A program made the position numbers and the translations under genes. The notes under the pieces are model-generated. The model made no database searches, was not told the DNA's origin, and worked only from the letters and a program-made list of their open reading frames with translations. Below, piece after piece: positions 29,238 to 40,444 of a DNA stretch of 64,000 nt (positions are counted from its first letter, which is position 1; every line of letters begins with the position of its first letter). Source of the stretch: Paraspadella gotoi (lineage: Eukaryota > Chaetognatha); assembly GCA_051294375.1 (NCBI GenBank), contig CM119270.1:8853213-8917212 (forward strand). The letters are read 5' to 3'.

Positions 29238-30138
29238 TTAGGTAGGCTTCCTTGCTGAAGAGACCAAGTGCGACTCGAATGTCTCTCTGGCCTGGTACGC
29301 CTGCCGACTGCCCCCTTCTCGCCTGCTGGCGAGGCGGGCGGTTGTCCGTTCTTGCCGCTTTTGCAACAGGAGTGGTGGACTCCTCTCCCTCCTCCTGTAG
29401 CCGTCGTTTTGGGCGGCGCTCATTCCCCAGAGAGGGAATGAGTTGCTACAATCAAGGGAGAGGCATTGTTTGCCCATTGCCTGTGGCAAGGGTCTCCGCC
29501 TGTCTCGTTGAGTGAGACAGGGAATCATTGTGCGGTCGTGTGGTGGCGGGGCCTCCACCACGCTTTTGATAAGCGAATCATAGCTTGGAGGGAGGTCGAA
29601 TCGTCCTCCATCACGATTCAAAGAAGGTTCGAGGGCTTTGATGTAAATAGCCTCTCTAATACCTCTTGTGAACCAGTTTGGGTCATGGGACAGCACGAGA
29701 CAGTCTGACTCTCTAAATGCATGGCCAGTATTCGCTTTGTGCTCAGCGATTGCGGACAGGAAGTGTCCACGGGTATCACGATAAGGTTTTGTGTGCTGTT
29801 GGAAACGGTCTGTGAGGGACTTGCCTGTCTCGCCCACGTATGCTGCTGTGCAGAGTTGGTTGCCCCGCCCTGCACAGGCCCCCAGTAGACGGCTCCTGAT
29901 ATTTTCGGTCTGGGGATTTTATCTTTCGGTTTCACCAATTGCTCACGTAGGGAGCCCGGGCCGTCACTGAGGTGGAGATCCCCTGCTTTGCTAGCACCCG
30001 CACCAATGACTCAGTGATCCCCTGGGGTAGGGGAGGGACAAGTGGCCCACGTTCCTAGGTCGCTTCTGCTTATCTTCCGGGTGCGCTGTGGTGGGCGCGG
30101 TCGGCTCTTCAGCAGCAAGCTCCCTTCCTACCCCTCCA
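29238..30138 (-). mobile_element. Penelope-like retroelement, C-terminal GIY-YIG endonuclease region
   Basis: The minus strand (29837-29238) encodes YVGETGKSLTDRFQQH, GHFLSAIAEHKANTGHAF and FTRGIREAIYIKALEPSLNR followed by DGGRFDLPPSYDSLI. These are hallmarks of the GIY-YIG nuclease of Penelope-like elements, with YVGETG, the catalytic Arg-containing helix, the conserved Glu in IREAIYI and the NRDGGR signature. The preceding linker (VKPKDKIPRPKISGAVYW) lies in another frame at 29938-29860, so at least one frameshift separates them. The frame continues about 100 residues past the usual end before a stop. The RT domain expected upstream is missing behind the 25-N gap at 30139. Confidence 0.85.
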
Positions 30139-30163
30139 NNNNNNNNNNNNNNNNNNNNNNNNN
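30139..30163. other. Assembly gap (exactly 25 N)
   Basis: Twenty-five N join the Penelope-like element to a noisy repeat of 27777-28860. A second 25-N gap at 57485-57509 also borders a noisy duplication. Confidence 0.95.
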
Positions 30164-31250
30164 CAGTAAATCATCATCAACAAACAAACAAACAAGACAG
30201 ACTAAGTCTAAGCAAAAACATAAAATAGAGGAGAAAAAAAAAACAGTTAATTAAATAAAATTAATTAATTAAAATTTAAACAATTAAAAATTGTTCTTAT
30301 GTTGTAAAAATGGAACAAGTTTGAAGAACAGTATTTTTTCATTGTATATATCTTTGAGATAAAGGTTTTCTTCGATTATTAAAAATTGTAGATAGGTCGT
30401 GGTAATCCAAACATACTCCTAAGTTCTCTCACATCTTTCCATCGATTATATCCAAAAATCTTTCGTACACCATCATTTACAGCAACATTAAGTCTATTCA
30501 TATTACGTACAGAAAAGTTTTTTCTTCACAACATAAGGAAACCGAACACAAGTTAGTATATTCAAATATTCACATACAAAAATTCCATATCATGAAAAGC
30601 TTTAACAAGAGCAATTTATCAAACAGTTACTTGATCTAAAAAAGATACCAATTCTTTGCTTGGCTCAAAACAAGCTGTCTCTTCACTACTAAGGTTGAAA
30701 CCCTAGATATGTCCATTTATCAAACTAGATCGATACAGTTACCATCGAGAAAAAGTATATATTCATTTGAATGTAGTTTGCCACTTCCCAAAATACAATG
30801 ACTTTCGTTTTTTTTGAAAACTAATGTAAAACAAAAAATCCTTTGCATTTTTGCACAAATGTCAATTAAGACTTGCAATACTCTTATCGTTGGGTGAAAG
30901 TAATGCTATATCATCTGCATAAAATATGCATGCTACAAAAATAAATGTCCATAGTAAACAACCAATAACCTGATTTTTTTTAGTTCAAAATTTAACAAAA
31001 GTTTGGAAAATGTTTTCGTCATCAAGTTTTTGTATTTAGTTATAAAGGACATGTTTTCGCACTCTTCATTTCGAGTCTTTCATCAGCAGTAATGATGCAT
31101 TAACAAATTTGTGTAAAAGAAGGAGAGAGAGAGAGAGAGAGAGTGAACGGAGAAGAGAGAGAGAGAGAGAGAGGGGCCAAAGTTTCCAACACAGAGATAG
31201 TTCGTTAAGAATGAGTACAGTTTGGATGTTGAGGACAGATCAGTTGTGAA
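30164..31250 (-). repeat. Indel-rich near copy of 27777-28860
   Basis: The sequence follows the same order as 27777-28860: LINE 3' region, YADD block, hammerhead-like core, GA tract, then the CCAACACAGAGATAG segment. Frequent one-base insertions and deletions distinguish it. The error style is that of unpolished long-read gap fill rather than evolutionary divergence, which would show mainly substitutions. Confidence 0.75.
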
Positions 31251-31289
31251 AGAAGTCGTCATTCCTGGGGGGTGGAGGTAGGGTCTGCG

Positions 31290-31545
31290 TTAGCGGCTAC
31301 TTACTAATTAAATCGTTGACATATACTGCCCATAAGTAAGGACTGAGGACTCCTCCTTGGCGTACGCCAGAAGACACTACAAATGAATCACTAATGGTAC
31401 TTTTCCATCTACATTTACTTTTTAAGTTGCTATACCAGTATACCAAGATTTTTAAGAAACATAATGGCACTCCACGATCTATAAGCTTAGTAAAAATACC
31501 TACAAATTTTATGGCTTTCTTGAATTTCAAATTTTAAATAATAAA
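31290..31545 (-). mobile_element. Non-LTR retrotransposon RT fragment (domains 3-4)
   Basis: A minus-strand frame reads FKKAIKFVGIFTKLIDRGVP, then FLKILVYWYSNLKSKCRW, then SSGVRQGGVLSPYLWAVYVN. This is the conserved GVRQGG(V/D)LSP block of CR1/Jockey-type reverse transcriptase. It ends at NDLIS, where the YADD domain would normally follow within some 30 residues. That domain is found at 28.5 kb (and noisily at 30.9 kb), beyond the inserted element. It is a relic, not an intact element. Confidence 0.85.
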
Positions 31546-31561
31546 GGCGATATTTTATTAT

Positions 31562-31605
31562 GTTATATCTCTCCTTCCTTCCTTCCTTCCTTCCTTCCTT
31601 CCTTC

Positions 31606-31636
<31 letters not shown>

Positions 31637-31645
31637 TTTTTCTTT
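31562..31645. repeat. (CTTC)n then (CTTT)n microsatellite
   Basis: Tetranucleotide tract next to the RT fragment. Confidence 0.9.
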
Positions 31646-31845
31646 CTTGATGATCTGCCTAAAGGACTGTTCGATATAGAAATTGCAAGACTAGGTTCGT
31701 ACTAAGATTGATACTGTAGTCTTAAACGATGCTTTTGAGTAAAATTTAACTTTTTTCCAAACGCTTTTCCAAAGAGCACGCTACTTCCATCGGGACATGT
31801 ACGAGCTACACGCTAACCGTTGTTTTCCAAGGTTGTCATGACATG

Positions 31846-31906
<61 letters not shown>
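31846..31906. repeat. (GA)n microsatellite
   Basis: About 60 bp of GA. The flanking 300 bp hold no recognised coding exon. Confidence 0.95.
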
Positions 31907-31910
<4 letters not shown>

Positions 31911-32169
31911 CTCAAGTTACTTGATCGATTTAGGTTCTTTATTTCGTATACTTTACTTTCCATTTCTCATAACAAATTTATCCACCCACTCATTATTCTT
32001 TTTAAGATCGTCATTCGTTTTATCGTCCTTTATGTTTTTTTATTTTTTACATTATATCTTTAAATGATATCGTTTTATTGCCTTCGTTGTTGTCCATAAT
32101 AAAATCATCAAGCCGCAATAAAATTCAGCTTTTGTGTCGGCGCCATAAACAAGTTATTATCCGATGGTA

Positions 32170-32240
32170 ATCATCGTCCTCAAAGTATCATCATCATCAT
32201 CATCATCATCATTTCTATCAACCCCATCATCATCATCTCT
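32170..32240. repeat. ATC trinucleotide repeats
   Basis: Two ATC runs (near 32188-32212 and 32224-32238) upstream of IMPDH exon 1, probably in its promoter or 5' flank. Confidence 0.7.
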
Positions 32241-32640
32241 TCCCAAGCTGCGTCCATAGAGCTCATAGCTTCGATGATGGTTGAGACTTTTCGAAATCGA
32301 ACACGTGGATCGAACGAGTGATGAAAGAATGAGTTTTTGTAGAAGTTGAAAAAGCTTCGAGAATATAATCAAGACTTTTTGCGGAGAAAACATTGCAAAA
32401 AATACCAAAAAAACAAAAAAAAACAAAAACAAAAACAAAAAACAAACACGAAATACTAAATTACTTTAAGAACGGAATATATAATCTCTTTTTTCTCATC
32501 TTCGTTTTTCGATTCAATTAAGAAGTGGCTTGACCGAACGAAGTGGCTATAAACATTTAACGTTGAAAACACTCTCTGTCTCTGTCTTCGTATTCTCTCT
32601 CTCTCTCTCTGTCTTCGTCGTTCTTTTCTTCATCGCCAAG

Positions 32641-32738
32641 ATGGCGGAATTCCTCATCTCCGGTCCGACGGCTTACGTCCCCGAGGACGGTCTCACGGGA
32701 GCCATGCTCTTTAACGGAGGTGACGGACTCACTTACAA
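32641..32738 (+). CDS. IMPDH: IMP dehydrogenase exon 1 (start codon)
   Basis: ATG at 32641, in the context AAGATGGCGG, opens [20 protein letters not shown] and continues [10 protein letters not shown], the conserved N-terminus of animal IMPDH. The exon ends AA/gtaagag in phase 2. That joins exactly to the exon at 51678 (C GAC TTT) and rebuilds the family sequence LTYNDFLIL. The donor runs into a GA tract broken by a 10-N gap (32751-32760). Exon 2 also follows a GA tract (51523-51596), which raises the question whether the 18.9 kb between them belongs here. A pyrimidine-rich 5' UTR with CTCTCT and CTGTCTTCGT motifs precedes the ATG. Confidence 0.9.
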
Positions 32739-32750
32739 GTAAGAGAGAGA

Positions 32751-32760
32751 NNNNNNNNNN
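32751..32760. other. Assembly gap (10 N) inside a GA microsatellite
   Basis: The gap lies 12 bp after the IMPDH exon 1 donor with GAGAGA on both sides. It is a prime site for collapse or misjoining. Confidence 0.95.
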
Positions 32761-33044
32761 GAGAGAGAGGTAAAGGTAAATTGACAATAAGTAAACAATG
32801 ACCAAGTGACTGCTACAGGGACAAGAAAGACTTGTTACGTAGATTCCTGGTCAAAAAAACTTCGAAATACGAAACAAAAGTTTTTGAAAAATTTTGATGG
32901 TTTTAAACATAATTTAGAAAACTAGTTAGTCGGAGTGTCAGTTAGCATAGAATCTTTAAGAATTCCTTCATAAACTTTTCTTTTCACCATTTTCCCTCAA
33001 TTTAAATAATTGACGCTTTAAAAAATTTTTTGCGGGAATATTAG

Positions 33045-33110
33045 ACCGGGATTCGAACCATTGACCTTCATAGCCGGTAACAACCATAAGTTACGGCGTC
33101 ATTCGGTTTC
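33045..33110 (-). repeat. tRNA-like SINE head fragment (minus orientation)
   Basis: The minus strand carries GGCTATGAAGGTCAAT followed by GGTTCGAATCCCGG, a perfect B box with a T-arm-like context. The rest of a cloverleaf does not close, so a SINE fragment or tRNA pseudogene is more likely than a functional tRNA. Confidence 0.4.
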
Positions 33111-33181
33111 GTGGCGGCGCTATTTAGCGGCGTCGTTATGGTCGTCGGCGTCGTTTCGACGATTTATCGATTTCTCTGGTG
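33110..33181 (+). other. Possible isolated coding exon with a hydrophobic segment
   Basis: A GC-rich stretch reads, in one plus-strand frame, FVAALFSGVVMVVGVVSTIY and then reaches a canonical-looking donor TG/gtgagaga at 33179. The hydrophobic run could span a membrane. The only nearby acceptor (33214) makes a very short intron and leads to a stop, so I cannot build a gene. Confidence 0.2.
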
Positions 33182-33504
33182 AGAGACATTTCTCATCGTC
33201 GTTTCTCTCTAGACCCAGACTCGATCGATGAGTTTCGTTCGAAAGTCGTAAAACCGATAAATGGGTACCTTACCTCACCGATAAATGGCTACCTAACCAC
33301 ACCTTACTTATGTAAATGGTTGATGGAAAAGTTATTTTTAAAGGTTTTCTAGCAAAATCGGTTTCATACGTATTACGTAGTAAATTTATTGAGGATTTTA
33401 CCGTAACGCCGTGAGCGAGCTAGTGTTTTCTGACTTGCTATTTATTTATAGAGATTCAAAGAATGTAAATTTAGTAATATTTATTGTAGTAGACATAACA
33501 TGAG

Positions 33505-33642
33505 CGTGAGACGTGAAGCAAGTAGAAGGGAGACAAAGCAAGTCGAAGGGAGACATAAAGCAAGTCGAAGGGAGACATAAAGCAAGTCGAAGGGAGACAT
33601 AAAGCAAGTCGAAGGGAGACATAAAGCAAGTCGAAGGGAGAG
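33505..33642 (+). repeat. Minisatellite, 22-bp unit, about 6 copies
   Basis: Tandem units of ACATAAAGCAAGTCGAAGGG plus AG, nearly perfect, with an incomplete first unit. The array lies between IMPDH exon 1 and the GPCR gene. Confidence 0.95.
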
Positions 33643-34431
33643 TATTTCTAAAGATACAAAAAAAATAAGAACTTATTAAAAATAGTCAACTTTAAGCTTA
33701 ACCATAAAATTACAAAATATCATTTTAAATGCTTACCGACTGTCACGAATCATTGGTAACTTATCCTCTTAGTTTTAGGTAAGCACATCTCTTTTATATC
33801 TTTGGTTAAGGTACAATCATAAGGACTAACCAATCAGAGAGCGACGTTTAAAATACTTGATCAATCAGATACTTCGTAAGCAACAAAAATACGAATTCAA
33901 TAATAAAAAGGGCATCAAACAACCGAGAGACTATCTCGTAACAAATAAAAATTTAACAAAATTAATATTAGCGAGAGTTACACTGATAATTTGTTATTGT
34001 TTGTTCTTAATAATAGCAATCTCTAATGTGAATCTGCCAATTGATACAGATCAGAGATTGATTTTTTGATCCACAAATTGATCTGTAATTCATAAGTAAT
34101 GATTTTTCCTACGAGTTGTTATGGAAACTTTGATTGAATCTTATCAACATATTATTTATTGTTTTTTAACGATTTTTCTCAATAATTAAATAATAATTTT
34201 AAGCTGTTCTTTGTTCTAGACCCCTAGTTTTATTTGCCTGATGTTAAATATTGAAATCTACAAAAAAAAATAATATGTCTACTCTGCTGGTAACAAACTT
34301 GATTTTAATAACATTTACAAGCTTTTAGCGAAGATTTTGTATATTTGCATCACAAGCAAACATTCTCGTCGCGAATTTAAAAAAAAAAAAGGAAAAGCGC
34401 CATCTGAGTCTCGCCAAGATTTGATGTCAGG

Positions 34432-34439
34432 TGACGTCA
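34432..34439. promoter_or_regulatory. Perfect cAMP-response element palindrome TGACGTCA
   Basis: TGACGTCA is embedded in a locally GC-rich stretch (about 34400-34490) 1.5 kb upstream of the GPCR start codon. It is the consensus CREB/ATF site. Whether it acts on this GPCR or on a missed transcript is unknown. Confidence 0.35.
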
Positions 34440-34729
34440 ATCAGCAAAGGCGCGTCTTCCTATTTATCCGTTGGCGCACTAAGAGGCGAAACGATAAATC
34501 CTTTCTATCGCACTCTTTTGTCTCTTTGTTAATATAAGTTAAAATACATTTGTTATCATTAAGTACAACATATGTTAAAAAATATAGTTAGAACAAAAAC
34601 ATTTTAAGTTATCCGACGAAAATGCCGTCTCTATGCCATAAAATCTATTTGGCTCGTAGGTGCCAAGATTTCATACCTTTCACCCAAGAAACCTCAGGAA
34701 ATGGAATATAAACATTTTAGCTATATCAC

Positions 34730-34739
34730 GTCACGTGAC
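34730..34739. promoter_or_regulatory. Perfect GTCACGTGAC palindrome (E-box, CLEAR-type)
   Basis: The ten-base palindrome matches the consensus of the MiT/TFE (CLEAR) and USF factors. It stands 60 bp before a long CT block and 1.2 kb before the GPCR start. Function is inferred from the motif only. Confidence 0.3.
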
Positions 34740-34802
34740 GCCGGAGGCCATAACAGGTCGCGAGGTCTCTTACCTTTCCATGAGCTTCATTTTTCAGTTC
34801 AC

Positions 34803-34915
<113 letters not shown>

Positions 34916-35093
34916 CTGGCGCGAATGTTTGACGCGCCTGACGAGAAAAGTCGCGCACGAAAAACGAATGTTTAGTTTAGAAAACAAGAAGACAAAAGAC
35001 GAGGCTGAGAACAGAGAAAATATTCGAAAAAATTAAAAAAAAAAGAACTCCGACTGAATCTTTAAGATTTTTTTTTTTTCGTCAAAAGCATCA

Positions 35094-35165
<72 letters not shown>
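35094..35165. repeat. (CT)n microsatellite
   Basis: About 70 bp of CT with one TTC interruption. Confidence 0.95.
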
Positions 35166-35167
<2 letters not shown>

Positions 35168-35784
35168 TTTTATTTTTTGCTTATTTTTTCTTAATTCGCG
35201 CGGATAGAAAGAGATTCCGAGGTTAAAAAGTCAAAATTTCTCGCGATTTTTCGTCATTTTTGAAGCGAAAAATTTCAAAAAACGAGCAAACGAAACGAAA
35301 CACGAAACAGGAAACAAACGAAACAATTAAAACAGACCCAGGAACAATCCGGGTTAAAGTTTTTTTGTCCTATTATTTTCAAATATCAAGCGAAAAACGT
35401 GGAAAATGACTCGACGCTGGATAAAATTAAATTTTCTTCAAAAGTAGACAGAAAATTGTAAACCTGGATCCGTTTTACTCGTACCCCCTGCTACCCTCCC
35501 ACGCTACCGTCCCTTTTTTCACAATTGCCTTTTTTAAAACCGAAGATTGAATCTGACGAGTGCTCACTCAGTCTCACCCATCGATGATTAAGTTCACATC
35601 AGAGTCGACAATCAACTCACGTTTAATCTCAAGGGACGCTTCATCACAATTGCCTCCAGATATCGTTATCTTTCTGCGTCGGCTGCCCTCTCCTCTCCTT
35701 GCCTTCTCTGCCCTTCTTACTTTCCCCGCTCTCTCGTCATTTCCTGAACTACCTCACCGACTCTTCCGTCATCTCCCTCTCTTT

Positions 35785-35928
35785 GCCTCTCCTACTCTCT
35801 CCCTCTTCGCCTCTCCTTCTCTCTCCCTCTTCGCCTCTCCTTCTCTCTCCCTCTTCGCCTCTCCTTCTCTCTCCCTCTTCGCCTCTCCTTCTCTCTCCCT
35901 CTTCGCCTCTCTCATATTCTCCCTCTTC
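35785..35928 (+). repeat. 24-bp minisatellite, ~6 copies, directly upstream of the GPCR ATG
   Basis: Units of TCTCTCCCTCTTCGCCTCTC plus CTTC end only about 20 bp before the GPCR start codon at 35950. Because 24 is a multiple of three, frames through it stay open and spell SLSLFASP repeats. The array is more likely 5' UTR or promoter than protein. Confidence 0.9.
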
Positions 35929-35949
35929 GCCACTTGACCACTTCCGGTC

Positions 35950-37096
35950 ATGACGACGTCCCCGCTCAACGACACCTCCCCGCTTCTCTTCACCTACCTC
36001 TCCGACATCTGCGCCCCCATTCCCCTCTCCCTCGCCGTCCTCTCCTTTCCTCTCAATTCTCTCGTCGTCGTCATCATCGCCACCCAAATCCGACAGAGGG
36101 CGGGGAAGGCGCATCAGGGGCAGGTGGGTAAGGAGTAAGGGGTCGTCGGGGTGGGGGGAGAGAGATATGAGGAGAAATTTTAATGAGGGAAATTGTGGAA
36201 AATGAAAATGTGGACCGCGGTTGGCGGATGGAATGGAGGAAGAGTTGGAATTAACGAAAAATGAGAATTCGGGATTAAATGAGTTGATTTCAGAATGTAG
36301 AAATCTCGAAAAATAATGTAAGACGCGTAAAATATATGGAAAATAGTGGTTACCACGGTTTGTATTTATTTTTTATAATTAAATATATATATATAAACAA
36401 ACTGAAACAAAGGTTCAAAGCCAACTTGAGAGAAAATATCAACACGTGATAAAAGAGAGAAGAAATGAATGCTGAAAAAAATGTTTTTGACATTTGTTCA
36501 TTTGTTGATTCAATCAGCGATACTTTGAATGCAAATTTAATCTCGTTCTCTGCTCATTGCCAAGTCTGAAGAGAATATAGGACTGAAGGAAATTTAGAGT
36601 AAAAAGGATAAAAATCTAAAGAGTTATTTGATAATTTACCCACTTTAACCCCTAACCCCCCCCCCTTGCCACCCTCTGCCACCCCAGATACACCTCCTCT
36701 TCCTCGCTATCTCCGACATCACCGTGGGCCTTTGGTTCGTCTCCGGCGCCGCATGGCTAGCGGCGCTGCGTGGCCGGCGCCTCGAAGCCTCCTTCGAGCG
36801 GCGCTACCATCTCTGGTTCGGCTACATCGTCTTCACCACCTGCGTGAATCGACTCCTCACGATGTACATCACCATCAAGCGGACGCAGGTGTGCTGTAAA
36901 CGGATATGGGGAATGGGAAAGACGTCGTTATCCGTATTGTAATTCTCTCCATCATCATCGTCACTATCCAAATCATCAACTATATTATCTTCTTCATCAT
37001 CATCCCAATCATATTATATTCAATATCAATATCATCACCTTCATTTTCATCAATATGATCATCATCATATTTATCATCATCATCATCATCATCATT

Positions 37097-37161
<65 letters not shown>

Positions 37162-37624
37162 GACAATCGTGGTCATCATCGTCTTCTCCTCTCGGCTATT
37201 GCCCCGGCCATCGTCCTCGTCTCAAACGACCCTTGTCCTTCCTTGTCGCCAACGTCATCAACTCGACCCTGGGGGGGGGCGTGTCACCTTCGATAGAAAC
37301 ATGTGACGTCGTCGTCGTCTTCGTTGTCGTCGTTGTGACCTTTCTTCGCGTCTTCCTTGCTATCGAATGTTCTTGTCTAATTAATTTCTTTTCTTTTCCC
37401 TTCTTAATCGCGATAACAGCGATGCGCTTATTGTTAAGTTTTATAATAATTAATAATTAAATTTGTTGTTTTATTTTTTTTTCATTATAAAAAATCGTAA
37501 TGATGCAATTTCAAATCTGATTTCTACCAGTGATGACGTTTTGTTTATTTTTTATAAGCAGCTTAAATGTAAAAAAAAAAATTCTAATTTACTTATTCGT
37601 TTATTTATTCATTTATTTTTTAAT

Positions 37625-37675
<51 letters not shown>

Positions 37676-38617
37676 TTAATTTATATCAGTGCGTGATGAA
37701 TCTGGACGCCGCGGAGCGAATGAGATCCCAATCTCCGCGGCGCCACGTCATCGACACGCTAATCTTCGGCGTCGCGCCCGGCGTCATTCTCTACGCGGCG
37801 CTCAGACCGGCGCCCTCGATTCTCGTATACTTCGGCGCCATCTCTACGTCCCAAGCGGAAGTTTACTTTTGGGGCGTCAGCGTCGTCTTCTTCGCTCTCG
37901 TCGCCGTCGCCATGGGGATCATGGGGTCGGCCATTGTTATCAAGGTGAAATTTGATTCGTATTTTCATTCTAATTTATATTAGTCGAATTTTACATAAAG
38001 CCTTCATAAACATAAGCATTAACATTAACCAATTAACAAAAATTATTGAAAATAAAAAAATATCGGAAGATAAAAATCGAATGATAATTTTAAATCTAAA
38101 TACTAAAAGTGAAAATAAATGTTAATGGTATTTTAAAAAAACAAAGGACGTCTTCCACAGCCGAACAAAACTTTTTCCTCTAGCACCATCGCTCCACTCT
38201 TTCCAGGTACGCTCGACGAGTTGGAGTCGTTCCGGCGTGGAGATCCGCCTTCCGGCCGACGACTTCCGGGATCTCGTCGTCGCCGTCGCCTTTGTCTACG
38301 TCTTCTGCCAATTCCCCATGATGGTGGAATGCGCCTTCATGACGACGGGCGTCTCCGCCGGCGATTGGATCAAGAGCCTCAACTACACCGCCCTCATGGT
38401 CAATTCCACCTTCAACCTGGTCCTCTACTTTGGCTTCTCCACCAAATTCCGGCACACCCTCACCGGGCTCGTCAGAGAAGTCAGCGGCTTGAAGGGGGAA
38501 GAGGCGGAAGAGGGAGGAACAGTGGGGGAAGAGGGGAGAACGGCGGAAGAAGCGGAGGAAGCGTCGATGGAGATAGAGACGTTTGGAGATGGAAGGTTGA
38601 GGGTGTCGTTGGTGTGA
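35950..38617 (+). CDS. Rhodopsin-family G protein-coupled receptor (neuropeptide-receptor-like)
   Basis: Seven-helix plasma-membrane receptor of 346 residues. Exons 35950-36123, 36688-36888, 37690-37944 and 38207-38617 are all phase 0 with GT-AG introns. Helix 1 is PLSLAVLSFPLNSLVVVIIA (with the conserved N); helix 2 is LLFLAISDITVGLWFVSGAA (LxxxD present). The end of helix 3 is CVNRLLTMYITIKR, so the E/DRY motif is replaced by NRL. Helices 4 and 5 lie in exon 3. Helix 6 is DLVVAVAFVYVFCQFPMMVE, and helix 7 ends NSTFNLVLYFGFSTKFRHTL, with NLVLYF in place of NPxxY. That end resembles FMRFamide-type receptors. Two N-glycosylation sequons lie before helix 1 or in loops (NDT; NYT). The Glu-rich C-tail has few Ser/Thr. 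The ligand cannot be assigned. Confidence 0.85.
37030..37160. repeat. (ATC)n microsatellite in a GPCR intron
   Basis: More than 100 bp of CAT/ATC repeats in the 0.8-kb intron between GPCR exons 2 and 3. Confidence 0.95.
37618..37680. repeat. (TTTA)n microsatellite before a GPCR acceptor
   Basis: About 55 bp of TTTA ending 10 bp before the acceptor of GPCR exon 3, in the place of a normal pyrimidine tract. Confidence 0.9.
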
Positions 38618-39846
38618 TTAAAGGGGTGGTGGGGTGACGTTGGGGGAGGGATAGAGAAGAGAGGAAGATTTGGGGAGGAGTGAGAGAGTAGAAGGATAAA
38701 TAGAATCTCGAAAAAAATTCACTTTCACCCGTTCTCTTTCCAATTTGTGTGAGTCGCGATTTTATGCTCACTCGTCAACGATCTCAAGTGTCATTGTTAA
38801 ATGTTTTTACTCCTGTTGTTCGATTTAATATAGTTTATACCCGTTTAATACTTTTTTAAAATATTTCAGCTTTCTGTATAAAATGGGTGAGAATACGAAT
38901 AGAGGTTGGCGGATCTAACCTCAACGTGCCCTGATTATATAAACGACTATTTATTTGGACCATGAATTCCAATTTCTTTATTCGTGGTTCATTGTGATTA
39001 CTAAATTAATATTTCAATTTCAACCATGAATTATTAAACCCAATTCTTTTTTTTTTATTTGAAATATTTCATTTTTTCTCTAATTAAGATTATTTTTATT
39101 GGTATATTGGTTATTTATAAATAAAGTCTCTGAGCTTTCGTATCTGGGTATTAATAAAAAAAAATCAAATTCTAAAAGTGGCCTGAATTGCTTTAACATA
39201 TTTTATTATGATTAATAAACTCTAATGTGTTGTAAGTCTTTTGTTTCATTCCAGTCCCGATTACATTAGATCCACATTGTACCTTTGAACCTTGTATTTC
39301 GTTTTCTTTGTTTCACCTAAAAACGAATGGCTATCGAACTGAGATTGTGTGTTTTACCTCATTTTAAAATAAACTCAATTATTTTTTACGGATTATCGAA
39401 AATTCGTAAATCTAATAAACTCGTCTTTCTGATTCTGAGAAATCATTGGGATCATCGGATAATTTATGTCAGTAATATATATTTTTAAACAATCTAGATA
39501 AAAAATTCGGACATTTTTGAGGCAATGAAATGGTAGTTAAAATTTTTACTTCATGCAGTTAGGGATTGGGAACTAGTTCTGCCGCAAATGGCAAATGGCA
39601 AATGGCAAATGGCTTCGTGGAAAAACAGAATAATATTTTTTTTCTTTTTCCCTAAGACGCAACTAGATTCGGACTGAAACAAGCTTATAGAGGTAATTAT
39701 TAATTAATTATATTAAAAAAAAGATTTTAAATTCATACTAATGTAGAATTCGTATTAATACCTTTAATTTTGTAAACTATCTTCATGATAAATCGTAATT
39801 TTTTTTAAATCTCGATTCGTTCTGTCTTCTCAGAATCGCAATTTAT

Positions 39847-39917
<71 letters not shown>

Positions 39918-40440
39918 GCCATGCCGATGATGTTGATCAAAGAAATGGGGTTGAGAGGAGGAGGAAAGAGATTCTCGTCATTTTTTTCCCCAAAAGAAAA
40001 AAAATGCTTCAAATTCTTTTTGGAAAAAAAAGTTTTTTTAAAAAAACTGAAAAACACCAGATGAAATCAAAGAATTTTTTTTTCTTTTAGCACAGTTTTG
40101 TTAAAAACTAAGGCGCGTAATTTTTATAAAATGTTATCAAAGTTAAAAGAAATCCTGCAACTAAAGCAAGCAAAAAATTAACTCTTTTTGACCCTCGCAG
40201 TCTGATAAAAGTTATAAAACAAACTAAAAATTGACAGAATAAAAAATATGCAAAAAATTTAAACGCTTTTGCAGATTCCGATTTAAAGAGTGTGTATATG
40301 ATAAGTAATAATAAGTTTTAATCAAATATATCATTGGGGACAAATTATCAAAAGTTTTTAAAGAATAGTTATAAAAGATAGTTATTAAAGAATCAAAATT
40401 TCAACAAAAAAATTGGATATAATCTTCCAGGCGGCCATTT
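38618..40440. other. Interval 3' of the GPCR; no gene seen
   Basis: AT-rich sequence with several AATAAA hexamers near 39120-39370, any of which could end the GPCR transcript, four tandem GGCAAAT units (39587-39612), and a (CT)n tract at 39853-39917. No splice-consistent frame was found on either strand. Confidence 0.6.
39853..39917. repeat. (CT)n microsatellite
   Basis: About 65 bp of CT with two short TCCTC interruptions. Confidence 0.95.
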
Positions 40441-40444
40441 TTCC

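Noticed and set aside
29240-29710. Plus-strand open frames over the Penelope-like element
   Set aside because: They are antisense shadows of the GIY-YIG coding strand.
33045-33110. Functional tRNA gene on the minus strand
   Set aside because: A good B box and T arm are present, but no acceptor stem or anticodon arm closes.
33505-33642. CRISPR-like repeat array
   Set aside because: The 22-bp units are directly adjacent with no spacers and the context is eukaryotic, so it is a minisatellite.
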